A stretch of DNA of 64,000 nt from Selaginella moellendorffii. Lineage: Eukaryota; Streptophyta; Lycopodiopsida; Selaginellales; Selaginellaceae. The translations under genes were made by a program, and so were the position numbers. Positions 27,801 through 37,482 of the stretch are shown here, piece after piece; position 1 is the first letter of the stretch, and the number at the start of each line of letters is the position of its first letter. Location of the stretch: the NCBI RefSeq assembly GCF_000143415.4, contig NW_003314311.1, positions 1,277,062 to 1,341,061 of the forward strand, written 5' to 3'. Below the pieces are notes generated by a model that did not search any database, was not told where the DNA came from, and worked only from the letters and a program-made list of their open reading frames with translations.

Positions 27801-28927
27801 ACGGAAAACCTGATAAACTTTATTATGTTAGACTATGAACGTTCCTCTCGCCATGTCTACCCTTCTTTTGGTTTGCCGATTCCCATGTGGCTGGGATGCT
27901 TGTCGACTTGAAAAATTTGTAGTGCATCGTAAGTCGTCGCGTCGAGATTCAAAAATCCATTCCTAGAACAATAAAATATAAGGCATTGGAAAATGAACCG
28001 AAAGAGGATACAGGGACAGCTCCGACACGTTGAATATGCGCAATCTCGAAACGCCATCCTCGGCATCTGACGATTCAGGCATCAGCTCCTGCTGTAGTAT
28101 CGCTATGAGCGCACCAGCAGCACGAACTTGCATCTCACTCTCGAGATTCATCAAAGTGTTCAGCTGCATTGGCATAGAGGTCTCGTCATCACAGATTTAA
28201 AAAAGACTTGAGACACTCACATAATGGATTCTCTCCTTTTGCGGCAAATCACGATGCATTCCACGCAGCTGGAGCTGCATTAGCCTGTACACATGTCAGC
28301 AGGCTAAAATCGAATTGCTTATCATCCATCCTAACCTGTGCCAAGCTTGCTCGTAACTGAAGTAAGAACTCTTCACAAGCTTTACCTCCGCACCTTGTGT
28401 CTCCTCGTCAACTGCAAATCACGAAAACAAAGTCATGGAATGCAAAAGAGAAAGAGAAACAAACACGATAAGAAGCCACCTTGCTTTCGAAGAGAGCCGA
28501 TAAAAGACTCTTCCATTTTTGTGCTGGTATAGATGATCGCCGGCTGTGCTTGGAACTTAACTGCGTCAAGCATAAAACCCAAATCGCGGAGCTCTCTACA
28601 AAAGTCGCTAAACATCATACCGAGCTGGACGCAAGGATAGTCGGCATTTTCCTCTTCCCAGGCATCCATCACATACAAAGTGGCTGAATCGAGCTCGTAG
28701 TACGCGGCGCCAAGCCTGAGAGGGGAATCAAAACAAAGATCGAAGAGGAAAGAGAAATCCACACCGGCTGCCTTGTAGAATGCACGCCATGTACACCTGC
28801 GCCTTTCGCAAGAATCGAGCGCGTCAGTGGGCGCCGGGACGTGATCTATCGATCGAGAAAGAATGTAGGCTACCTGATCCTCCTCTTGCTCCTCCGCCGC
28901 CTCGCCCTCGCCCCCCTCGGGCTCCAT
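24826..28927 (-). CDS. MSH5: MutS homolog 5, meiotic recombination protein
   Basis: A long gene with many small introns runs from ATG 28927 to TAA at 24826-24828. After an acidic N-terminus come the MutS connector and lever regions (DKHPSHMGIGKPKEG, then FSVFGMMNKCVTLMGRRLLR) and the ATPase. Walker A is TGPNYSGKSVYIKQ and Walker B is LCLIDEFGSGT. The end reads GLHCAELAGVPHEIINRAAEIL and closes with NKFLHELLSF. With MSH4, MSH5 forms a sliding clamp that stabilises crossover intermediates in meiosis; it lacks the mismatch-recognition domain, in line with the N-terminus seen here. Exon borders were followed at both ends and around the ATPase, not for every intron. Confidence 0.92.
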
Positions 28928-29002
28928 CGCTGGGAAGAAAATAGAAACCTAGGTTTAAACCCCTTCCCTCGCATTGTCGATTTTAAACTTCATAGACGTC
29001 GT

Positions 29003-29464
29003 GATCAACCTCAACTTTGCGAAGTTCTCCAAATGGCTATGGTATCCCTTCGATTTTCGCGATTCCACGGCGGCCGTGACTACTACTCTTGGAGTCTCTC
29101 CAGTGGCTCACAGATCGAGAACACCCTCTTCACGATCGCTTCGTATCGCAGTTTCTTCTCCAAGTAATCGCGGGGCGACGAATTTTGATGCTTCGCTACC
29201 ACCACCGCGTTCTTTGCAGCGATGAAGATCTTGACATACTCCCGCAGCGGCTCGGCTTCCTCGATCACCTCCTCGCTCCTCAGATACGTCAAGCACTGAC
29301 TGACGATCCACCATCGCCGCAAACTCCTTGCCCATTGCCTGCTGCTCGCCATGGGCTGGAGAAGGCATGGCGAATATAGTCCAGCTTCTTCTACGCTCAT
29401 CCTCGCAGAGATCCAGGCGGCTTCTTTTGCTGAACTTTTTGAAGAGAAAGATGGTGTGATCCAA
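29003..29464 (-). pseudogene. Truncated copy A of the membrane-anchored protein gene
   Basis: The sequence matches the C-terminal half of the intact gene at 31826-32680: YLRSEEV, AEPLREYVKIFIAAKN and HQNSSPRDYL are all present. The N-terminal membrane segment is missing and the upstream part is in a different frame. It begins 76 bp from the MSH5 start, so its 3' remains form the MSH5 promoter side. It belongs to the first of three repeated blocks. Confidence 0.8.
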
Positions 29465-29916
29465 AATCTCGCCTACTCTACTTTAAGGACTGTGTCTGTG
29501 AGAGCATGGCTAGACAATTCCACTCTTACTTTGCCAAGTTGAAGATTAAACCTTTTAAAAAATATCTATAAAAAAATTTCCTTATAATAAAAACAAAGGA
29601 AGCATAAATAGCAAAAAACCACTACAACATTATTATAAAATAAATTTTATAAAAATTAGATCTATACGACAATTTATTCTTATAAAAAAGTCTTATAATA
29701 ATTTTTCAGCTGTAATAATTTAATTAATGGTATTTGATAACTAACCATCAGGAAGAAATGAAATAAAGATGAGTGAAAAACAAAATGATAGAAATAGAAT
29801 TAGCCACTAATAGAATCATCCCTTTTGTTTTTCCTCTAATTGGATTTGATCCTGCAAAGATTAAAGCATTTTTAATCAGCCATTTTTCACTGTACTTATA
29901 TAATACCCCTTTTCTT
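29465..29916. other. AT-rich intergenic stretch
   Basis: Very AT-rich sequence with short repeats of TTATAAAA type. No gene is seen. It is the 3' flank of PPR copy A. Confidence 0.5.
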
Positions 29917-31416
29917 TTATACTAGTCTCATGGCCTGGAATAATCTGTTCATGCATTTCCAGTCAACTGCTTCCGGCTCAAATGGCATGTTGTAAAACAA
30001 ATCCCTTGCAGCCTCTATGTAGTTGGCTCTCATGAGAAGATCTAGCACACAGCAGTAAACTTCCCTCGTTGGAGCAATACCAAAGTCACAAACCATGCAC
30101 TGCAAGTATTTCCAAGCAGTGTAGACATCGCCGCCATGGTTGCATCCAACCAAGATGGAAAGGAGCGTCGCAGTCTCAGGCTCGACTCCCTCCACCACCA
30201 TCGTGTGTACCAATCTCAAAACCTCGCTAATAAACCCAACCTTCGCATTGCCCGCCACCATTATATTCCACGACACAGAGCTGAGCTTTGGAGCTCTAAG
30301 AAACACGGCCTGGGCATATTCGAGGCATCCATTACCAACATAGGCAGCCAGAAGAGTATTCCATAGCGCCTGGTCTTTATACGTGAACCTATGAAACAAA
30401 GACACGGCTTTGTCAAGATTCCCGGACTGGGAATATGCCGAGAGCATGACAGTACAGGAGACAAGGTTTGAAGGCAGTATTTCATATACTCTAATGGCAT
30501 CTTCAAGATGCCCATTTCGGGTATATGCCAGAAGCATGTTATTCCAAGTGACGGAATCCCAGTACGGCATGGAGCTGACAAGTACAGTAGATTCCTCTAC
30601 AGCGCCATGCATTTCATACAGAAGCAACATTGTGTTACAAGCCACTGTATCGTGCATTTTCATGCCAGAAAACAAGGTTTTCGCTTGATCGAGATACCCG
30701 ATTTGGGTATAAGTTTTCAAAAGAACATTCCACGAGAACATATCTCTGGCGGGCATAGAATCAAAGAAGCTCTTTGCATCGCAAGCTTTTGACGTTCTCG
30801 CAAATGTATTTAGAATGGTGTTGTATGACACCAGCGTCCACTCGCGCATCGAATCAAACAAATCTTTTGCCTGATCGTAGCTTTCATTCGCTGCCATTAG
30901 AGTGTTGCAGCAAACCACGTCCCACTCCGGCATGTCATCAAACAAAACATTCGCATTATCAAAACACTTCGCATTTACAAATGCCGCAAGCATCGCCGTA
31001 TATGAGAAGATATCCCACGCAGGCATCCCACAAAAGATTCGCTCGGATTCCTGCAAATGCCCAAGCCGGGCATATGCGCCAAGAAGACAATTCCACGCAA
31101 CTAGACTCGGATCCGGCATTAGATCAAACGTTTTCTTAGCTTGGACGAGAAAACCATTCCTTCCGTACGCGGAGATCATGAGAACCCACGAGTGGGAGTC
31201 TTTGGGAGAAATATCCGCAAAGATCTTCTCGGCACTCTCGACGCTCCCACACCTGCCGTACATCTCCACGAGGAGATTCGAGAGATAGAGCCGCGAGTTC
31301 AGCACTAGAGACTGCCGCGAGAAGACCCACTCGTGAATCACTCGAGCCCGGCTCTCGCTGCGGCAAGACCGGATGAGCTCGACGCAATCCTTGAGCGTCT
31401 CAGCAGCGGTAACCAT
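29917..31416 (-). CDS. PPR protein without DYW domain (copy A, intact)
   Basis: An intron-free frame of 499 residues from ATG 31416 to TAA. It contains about 12 PPR motifs, mostly short S-type units of 31 residues such as DSHSWVLMISAYGRNG, DMFSWNVLLKTYTQIG and DSVTWNNMLLAYTRNG. One P/L-type unit with VEGVEPETATLLSILVGC comes near the end, followed by an E-like region that stops at FQAMRLV. No DYW or E+ domain is present. Such proteins bind organelle RNA and may need a DYW partner to edit. It is the only intact member of the three PPR copies in this region. Confidence 0.88.
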   Translation of the reverse strand: MVTAAETLKDCVELIRSCRSESRARVIHEWVFSRQSLVLNSRLYLSNLLVEMYGRCGSVESAEKIFADISPKDSHSWVLMISAYGRNGFLVQAKKTFDLMPDPSLVAWNCLLGAYARLGHLQESERIFCGMPAWDIFSYTAMLAAFVNAKCFDNANVLFDDMPEWDVVCCNTLMAANESYDQAKDLFDSMREWTLVSYNTILNTFARTSKACDAKSFFDSMPARDMFSWNVLLKTYTQIGYLDQAKTLFSGMKMHDTVACNTMLLLYEMHGAVEESTVLVSSMPYWDSVTWNNMLLAYTRNGHLEDAIRVYEILPSNLVSCTVMLSAYSQSGNLDKAVSLFHRFTYKDQALWNTLLAAYVGNGCLEYAQAVFLRAPKLSSVSWNIMVAGNAKVGFISEVLRLVHTMVVEGVEPETATLLSILVGCNHGGDVYTAWKYLQCMVCDFGIAPTREVYCCVLDLLMRANYIEAARDLFYNMPFEPEAVDWKCMNRLFQAMRLV

Positions 31417-31429
31417 TCGATGGAAAAGT

Positions 31430-31690
31430 TAATATCACGTAGATCCCATCCAGCAGTCTTGATCGACACAGATTGTGGCATCTCGTTTGTTTTTCTCTCG
31501 AACGAGCACCTGCAAAAACGCAAGGAGTCATTGAGTTAATATCACATACCAATCGTGATCGACACAGAAACACGTTCGAACGACAAAAAGGAAAGGAGTC
31601 GAGTTAGATGTAGTAGAAAAATTTATGTCACATACTGAGGCAGTAGCTCTTCCCATCCAGCAACCTTGATCACGAAAACAAAGCCATGAA
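31430..31690 (-). repeat. Repeated exon-like cassettes upstream of PPR copy A
   Basis: On the minus strand there are about three related pieces, each built like an exon between a TTTTTGCAG-type acceptor and a GTATGTGA donor. They share GTGCTCGTTCGA near the start, TGTTTCTGTGTCGATCA in the middle and GCTGGATGGGA near the end. The same cassette occurs at 36550-36742 beside PPR copy C, where it reads VLVRTRKTNE. Here the copies carry frame differences and look decayed. Confidence 0.6.
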
Positions 31691-31825
31691 CAAAGAGAAA
31701 CGAAATATTGTCTCGGCGTATATAAATAACCATTGCTGAGATACGATTGTCTCTGATATTTTTATCTCTTGACCATCTACTTGTTTTCACATACCATCTT
31801 TGTTTGGGTTTCAGTGACGGCTCCG

Positions 31826-32680
31826 TCATCCTTGCATTAGAAAACCTTTTCTCTGCATTAAATTCTTTCGTTTCCTTCTCCTCCACTCCCGCGCTTCCAC
31901 GCTCAACTTCGCGAAGTTCCCCAAATGGCTGAGATATCCCTTCGATTTTGCGATTCCAAGCTCCCAGTGGCCGTGACTACTACTCTTGGAGTCACTCATC
32001 CTCTCCAGTAGCCTCTTCGCGATCGCTTCGTATCGCAGTTTCTTCGCCAAGTAATCGCGGGGCGACGAATTTTGATGCTCTTCTACCACCACCGAGTTCT
32101 TCGCAGCTATGAAAATCTTCACATACTCCCGCAGCGGCTCGGCATGCTTCCTCACCTCCTCGCTCCTCAGATACTCCGAGTATGTCAAGCACTGACGATC
32201 CACCAGAGATGATCCATCGCTCTTCTTCGCTGAAAACTCCTCGCCAATTGCCTGCTGCTCGCCTCCAAGCAAATGAAACACCGGCGAGCCAAGATCGCTC
32301 GAAAAGGCGAGACGAATATCGTCAAGCTTCTTGTCGAGATGTCTACGCTCGTTCTCGCGGAGATCCAAACGGCTTCTATTCGCATGGACGATTTGGAACC
32401 ACGCGAAGAGCCTCCCAAAGAGAAAGATGGTGTTCTCGCATACGTACTCTTTGTGGCGAGGGAGACCTTTGACATAGTATTGCTCAAAGCCCCTGTGGAT
32501 GAGACTGTGGATCCGCGAGGAGAGCTCCCTGGCCGCGATGGAGAGAGGGATTTGGAACTCCGCGGATACCCTGTGCCTCCTCAGGCGCTCACCATGAAGA
32601 TAGCTCCATAACTGGAAGCCCACGCTGATAAATCCCACCACCAGTGCCACTCCAGCCGCTACAGTGGCCGAGAGATCCAT
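31826..32680 (-). CDS. Membrane-anchored protein of unknown function (copy B, intact)
   Basis: A single exon of 284 residues, ATG 32680 to TGA 31826. Residues 5-27 form a membrane segment (ATVAAGVALVVGFISVGF), with the short N-terminus outside or lumenal. The rest is charged and helical, rich in Arg, Glu and Leu (PLREYVKIFIAAKNSVVVEE), and the last 30 residues are strongly basic. I do not recognise a family. Truncated copies at 29003-29464 and 34590-34937 show that it belongs to the repeated block together with the PPR gene. The last segment after about residue 240 may be read-through into former flank. Confidence 0.6.
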   Translation of the reverse strand: MDLSATVAAGVALVVGFISVGFQLWSYLHGERLRRHRVSAEFQIPLSIAARELSSRIHSLIHRGFEQYYVKGLPRHKEYVCENTIFLFGRLFAWFQIVHANRSRLDLRENERRHLDKKLDDIRLAFSSDLGSPVFHLLGGEQQAIGEEFSAKKSDGSSLVDRQCLTYSEYLRSEEVRKHAEPLREYVKIFIAAKNSVVVEEHQNSSPRDYLAKKLRYEAIAKRLLERMSDSKSSSHGHWELGIAKSKGYLSHLGNFAKLSVEAREWRRRKRKNLMQRKGFLMQG

Positions 32681-32886
32681 GAGAAGTCTTGAAGAGACTC
32701 AGCCTTCTTTCTCTTCTTTCGCTTTCGCCAACCATTGTTGACTTAGTCAAGAAAGGAAGTTGCTCTCGCTTCGGATGTCGGTGGCGACGTAGTCGGGGTT
32801 TTGACGAGCTCAGGACCAGACTGGGGTCTACAGTCGCAAGGCATATGGATGAGAGATTGGCACCCTTTTCCCAAAGAGAGTTCTAG

Positions 32887-33975
32887 TTATTCTTTTATAC
32901 TGGCTTGTCTTTCCCTCGTTGGAACAATAACAAAGTCACAAACCATGCACTGCAAGTATTTCCAAGCGGTGTAGACATCGCCGCCATGGTTGCATCCAAC
33001 CAAGATGGAAAGGAGCGTCATATTCTCAGGCTCGACTCCCTCCACCACCATCATGTGTACCAATCTCAAAACCTCGCCAACTTTCGCATTTTCCGCCACC
33101 ATTATATTCCACGAAACAGAGCTAAGCTTTGGAGCTCTAACAAGCACAGCCTGCGCATATTCGAGGCATCCATTGCCAACATACTAGAACCTGGCCTTTA
33201 GAACGAGAATCTACGAAACAAAGGCATGGCCTTCCGGACTGCGAATATGCCGAGAGCATGACAGTACAGTTTGTCATATACTCTAATGGCATCTTCAAGA
33301 TGCCCTTTTTGGGTATATGCCAAAACCATGTTATTCCAAGTGACGGAATCCCAGCACGGCATGGAGCTGACAAGTACAGTAGATTCCTCTACAACGCCAT
33401 GGATTACATACGAAAGCAGCATTGTGTTACAAGCCACTGAGTCGTGCACTTTCATGCCTGAAAACAAAGATTTTGCATGACCAAGATACCCACTTTGGGC
33501 GTAAGTTATCAAAAGGACATTCCACGAGAACATATCTCTGGCAGGCATAGAATCTCTTTGCTCTTTGAAGCTCTTTGCATCACAAGCTTTTAATGTTCTC
33601 GATAATGTTTTTAGAATGGTGTTGTATGACACCAGTGCCCATTCGCGCAACGAATCAAACAAATCTTTTGCCTGATCGTAGCTTTCATTTGCTGCCATTA
33701 GAGTGTTGCAGCAAACCACGTCCCACTCCGGCATGTCATCAAACAAAACCTTCGCATTATCGAAACACTTCGCATTTACAAATGCGGCAAGCATCGCCGT
33801 ATGTGAGAAGATATCCCACGCAGGCATTCCAAAAGATTCGCTCGGATTCTCGCAAATGCCCAAGCCGGGCATAACGCGCCGAGAAGGCAATTCCACGCAA
33901 CTAGACTGGGATCCGGCATTAGGTCAAACGTTTTCTTAGCTTATTCCTTCCGTACGCGGAGATCATGAAAACCCA
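32887..33975 (-). pseudogene. PPR pseudogene (copy B)
   Basis: This is a close copy of 29917-31416 with several lesions. The first motif and start are missing at the 33975 end. Frame changes occur at about 33870 and 33190-33230, an in-frame insertion (KEQR) at about 33555, and the terminal region after the VEGVEPE unit is lost. Intact stretches such as EWDVVCCNTLMAANESYDQA match copy A almost exactly, so the duplication is recent relative to copy C. Confidence 0.88.
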
Positions 33976-34042
33976 CGGCTCATTGGATTATAAAGTTCAA
34001 AGTTTGAAGCTAGGTTGATCCATAATACAGCATTCTACCCCC

Positions 34043-34429
34043 ATGGCATTCTGTTTGATCCATCTCGTCTTGGTGCTATTGGCCATCTTCCATGGTACAA
34101 GCGCCCTGTGTCCTCCTGATAATCATTTTGAAAACTCATGCCAAAATATCAAGTACAACGGCTGTCAGCTTGTTGCAACTTGTCCTGATAGGAATGGTTT
34201 GCGGAGGGTGAGCAGCCTGGATGTGAACACTTGCATCAGCAACAACGGAAGGTCCTTGAACTGTGGCCACGGTTTCCAAGCGACATGCATGAATGTGAGG
34301 TGCTACTATGCTACTCCCAGGGCCTACATCAATGCTGAGTGTGCTAAACCCAACGGGGTATACATGTCCACCACAATAAACGTTGGCAATTGCATCAAGA
34401 ACAACGACGGTGTGCTTGCATGCTGCTAA
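34043..34429 (+). CDS. Secreted cyanovirin-N homology (CVNH) protein
   Basis: A single exon of 128 residues. Residues 1-21 are a signal peptide (FCLIHLVLVLLAIFHGTSA). The mature part has the two-fold internal repeat of the CVNH fold: FENSCQNI...LVATC...SSLDVNTCISNNGRSLNC, then FQATCMNVRC...INAEC...TTINVGNCIKNNDGVLAC. It has twelve cysteines, more than cyanobacterial cyanovirin, so extra disulfides are likely. CVNH proteins are mannose-binding lectins found in cyanobacteria, ascomycete fungi and a fern. A defence or glycan-binding role outside the cell is inferred. It lies on the opposite strand, between decayed blocks B and C, next to the broken end of PPR copy B. Confidence 0.82.
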   Translation: MAFCLIHLVLVLLAIFHGTSALCPPDNHFENSCQNIKYNGCQLVATCPDRNGLRRVSSLDVNTCISNNGRSLNCGHGFQATCMNVRCYYATPRAYINAECAKPNGVYMSTTINVGNCIKNNDGVLACC

Positions 34430-34589
34430 GCAAATATCTAGGTGCCATAAAATATGAGCAAATCCTAATAAAAATAGATTCATATGTTACAAGAATGATA
34501 ACTGTGATTGAGTATTGTCATAGTACTACCAGATACCATGTACCAGAAGCAGTATGATTGCATGTATGTAGTAACATGTTGTGCGACAC

Positions 34590-34937
34590 TTAGTGAGGTT
34601 GAGAGCGTGGATCGACCTTTTGAGGTAGTACTTCTCAAAAACAAGATTGTGGATCTGCGAGGAGAGCTCCCTGGCGACCATAGAGAGGGGGATTTGGAAC
34701 TCTACAGATGTCCTGTGCCTCAATCACTCGCATCGCGTTGTTTTTTATTACAGTGCTACAATTTGCCACTGCCTGTTAAGGCGGTCAACGGGCCAGGGCT
34801 TGCCCGTTGACCGCTATCGCCGGGCTTGCACCTTAAATGCGGTAATGGGCTCGTCCTGGCCCGTTAACAGCCTTATAGCTGGAATCCACGCTGTTAAATC
34901 CCACCACCAGTGCACAACAGTGGCCGAGATCCATGAG
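34590..34937 (-). pseudogene. Decayed copy C of the membrane-anchored protein gene
   Basis: The minus strand keeps the N-terminal part of the gene at 31826-32680: the segment SVEFQIPLSMVARELSSQIH and the start region around GATCCATGAG at about 34930. The stretch coding the membrane segment is interrupted by about 140 bp that contains a foldback. Frame changes and stops make it non-functional. Confidence 0.75.
34771..34872. repeat. Nested foldback inserted in copy C
   Basis: The inner hairpin has perfect 13-bp arms (GCGGTCAACGGGC at 34781-34793 and its complement at 34802-34814) around an 8-nt loop. The outer ends GCCTGTTAA...CGGGCCAGG and CCTGGCCCGTTAACAGCC (34855-34872) are also complementary apart from an 8-nt insertion. 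Copies A and B lack this sequence, so it is an insertion, like a small non-autonomous element. Confidence 0.65.
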
Positions 34938-35269
34938 AAGAACGCTTCCCAAAAACGAATTGATGACAAGTTTCTAAACGCTTTGCACGAGAAACGTTCG
35001 AGTGAGAAAAAAACTCCCAGGTTTTACTCATGTAATAAAAAAATGCCATGTTGCGGATTCTTGTCGATACAATGTTAGTCGATGCCCCTTCTTTGTTGAC
35101 TTAATATGACATTAGCATGTGAGAGATTTTATGTGGTTTGGTTAAGCAAGGAGAATATGGTTGGAATTTCTGGCATATTCCATTGTGTTATATTATAAAC
35201 ATGTTTATTTAGACTTTCTGAAACAAATTTTATAAAAATCTTAATAATTTATAAACTTTCTGAAAACTT

Positions 35270-36483
35270 GCCTTTGGGCTGGATGCAACCATGGCCGCCT
35301 CTCTATGTAATTGGCTCTCATGAGAAGACTCGTTGAAACAATACCAAGGGTCGCAAATGATGTGTATGGTAATAATAAGAAGGATTATAAACCCATTTCC
35401 AATGTATAACCATGCCCGCCACCACCTAGCATTTACAAGTAAAACAACAATTACCAAAACGCTTACCTGATCAAAATGAAGGTAAATATGAGTGAAGAAG
35501 TAGACAAAGAGCAGCACTCGAAAGATCTAGAACACAAAGAGAAAATCGCAAAAGGAGTCAAGATCTTTGGTCATTATATTCCACGAAGCTTTGCTTGGCC
35601 TGGTCTTTCTGCAAGAACATACGAAACAAAGACACGGCCTGGTCAAGATTTCCGGACTGGGAATATGCCGAGAGCATAATAGCATAGCATCTTCAAGATG
35701 CCCGTTCAGGGTATATGCGAAAAGCACAAATCCCAGTACGCGACAAGTACTGTAGATTCCTCCACAACGCCATGCAATTCATACGAAAGCAGCATTCAGC
35801 CATTGTATCCTGCATTTTCATGCTAGAAAACAATGCTTTTGGTTACCCAATTTGAGAACATTCTCTCTGGTGGGCATAGAATCAAAGAATGCAACCTTTT
35901 GATCTTCTCGATAATATGTTTAGAATGGTGTTTGTATGACAGAAGTGTCCACTCGCGCATCGAATCAAACAAATCATTTGCCTGCTTTCATTTGCTGCCA
36001 ATAGTGTGTTGCAGCAAACCACGTCCCACTCCGGCATGGCATCAAACAAAACACTTCGCATTTACAAATACGGCAAGCATCGCTGTATGTGAGAAGATAT
36101 CCCACGCAGGCATTCCACAAAAGATTCGCTCGGATTCTCGCAAATGCCCAAGCCGGGTATAACGCGCCGAGAAGGCAATTCCACGCAACTAGACTGGGAT
36201 CCGGCATTAGATCAAACGTTTTCTTAGCCTGGATGAGAAACCCATTCTTTCCGTACGCGGAGATCATGAGAACCCACGAGTGAGAGTCTTTCGGAGAAAT
36301 TCCCGCAAAGGTCTCCTCGGCGCTCTCGATGCTCCCACACCTGCCGTACATCTCCACAAGGAGATTCGAGAGTTAGAGCCGCGAGCTCAGCATGAGGGAT
36401 GCCGCGAGAAGGAATCTCTCGAGCCCGGTTCAAGACCGAATGAGCTCGACGCAATCCTTGAGCGTCTCAGCAGCGGTAACCAT
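35270..36483 (-). pseudogene. PPR pseudogene (copy C, heavily decayed)
   Basis: Segments of the PPR gene are recognisable in order: the start region near 36483 with the remains of the first motifs (SHSWVLMISAYGKNGFL, DPSLVAWNCLLGA), middle motifs with deletions, and a scrap of the 3' end at 35278-35340. Many frame changes and deletions remove about a third of the length. It is more diverged from copy A than copy B is. Confidence 0.85.
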
Positions 36484-36549
36484 TCAGGCCAGGTAAGTGG
36501 CATCCCGTTGGAACGAGCACTGTAAAACGCAAGGAGTCGAGTTAAAAGT

Positions 36550-37262
36550 TAATATCGTGATCAACACAGAAACAAAACTTTGTGGCACCTTGTTGGTTTT
36601 TCTCGTTCGAACGAGCACCTGCAAAAACGCAAGGATCGAGTTAGCTGTGATAGAAAACTGAATATCACATACCGGCAAACTTGATCGACACAGAAACAAA
36701 ACTTTGTAGAATCTCGTTGGTTTTTCTCGTTCGAACGAGCACCTACAAAAACGGAAGGAGTCGAGCTGTGATAGAAACGTTAGAATCAACTCTTCCCTTC
36801 CAAAAAAACTTTGTGAGTAAATGCACTCGAATCAGACAAACTTACGTGAATCCAAATTCCGTACATCTCGGTGCCAGGGAACGGAGTGTTGTCCGGGAGA
36901 CCAGCGTTTTGTCCTTGAAGAAGCTGATATAACTCCTCCATGTTCGTTCCTGTGCTGCGTATCTTATTTAGCGCCAGGCAATTCACTTTCTCGACCTTGA
37001 AATGCACAATCTTTGATATCCTACATTCTTTCTTCGTAATGGAAACGGTTCCAGTTGAACCTGGAGATACATAGAACGAACAACCAGCTGTCTTTGTAAA
37101 TACGAAAGAGACCACTTACTTACCCCATTTGAGGATTGGAGAGAGCTGAGCTGAGCTGCCAATTGTAAAGGTCGGTCCTGATATTGCGCATGGTGACGTT
37201 GTTGTCACACACAGCCTTCCACAGCTCTCTGCATTCAAGGCATCTGTTGAGACGTCGTCCAT
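36550..37262 (-). CDS. Unrecognised spliced gene with duplicated exon
   Basis: A chain of exons with good splice sites and compatible phases can be read on the minus strand: 37124-37262 (ATG, MDDVSTDALNAESCG...), 36846-37060 (STGTVSITKKECRISKIV through ELYQLLQGQNAGLPDN and EMYGIWIH), and 36673-36742 (VLVRTRKTNEILQSFVSV). A second copy of the third exon follows at about 36550-36618, in a phase that does not continue the frame. I do not recognise the protein. It may be a decayed gene or one with alternative exons. It runs into the upstream side of PPR copy C. Confidence 0.35.
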
Positions 37263-37482
37263 ATCATGGCATCGTGCTTGTGTTGCACGCGCTGAAAGCA
37301 TTCAAGCTCGAGTTTGCTTTCTACCTGGAAACTTTGCAGCCAGCCAACCGGCATCTCATACAACGCCTCAGATGGTTTTTGTGTTGTCAAATTGCATACA
37401 CTTTTGTCTCCTTCATTGCGCGAATGTAATGCTCTCGGGGCTTTAAGAGACCTCTAGCAAGTTCGACGGTTCCAGTTGAGCA

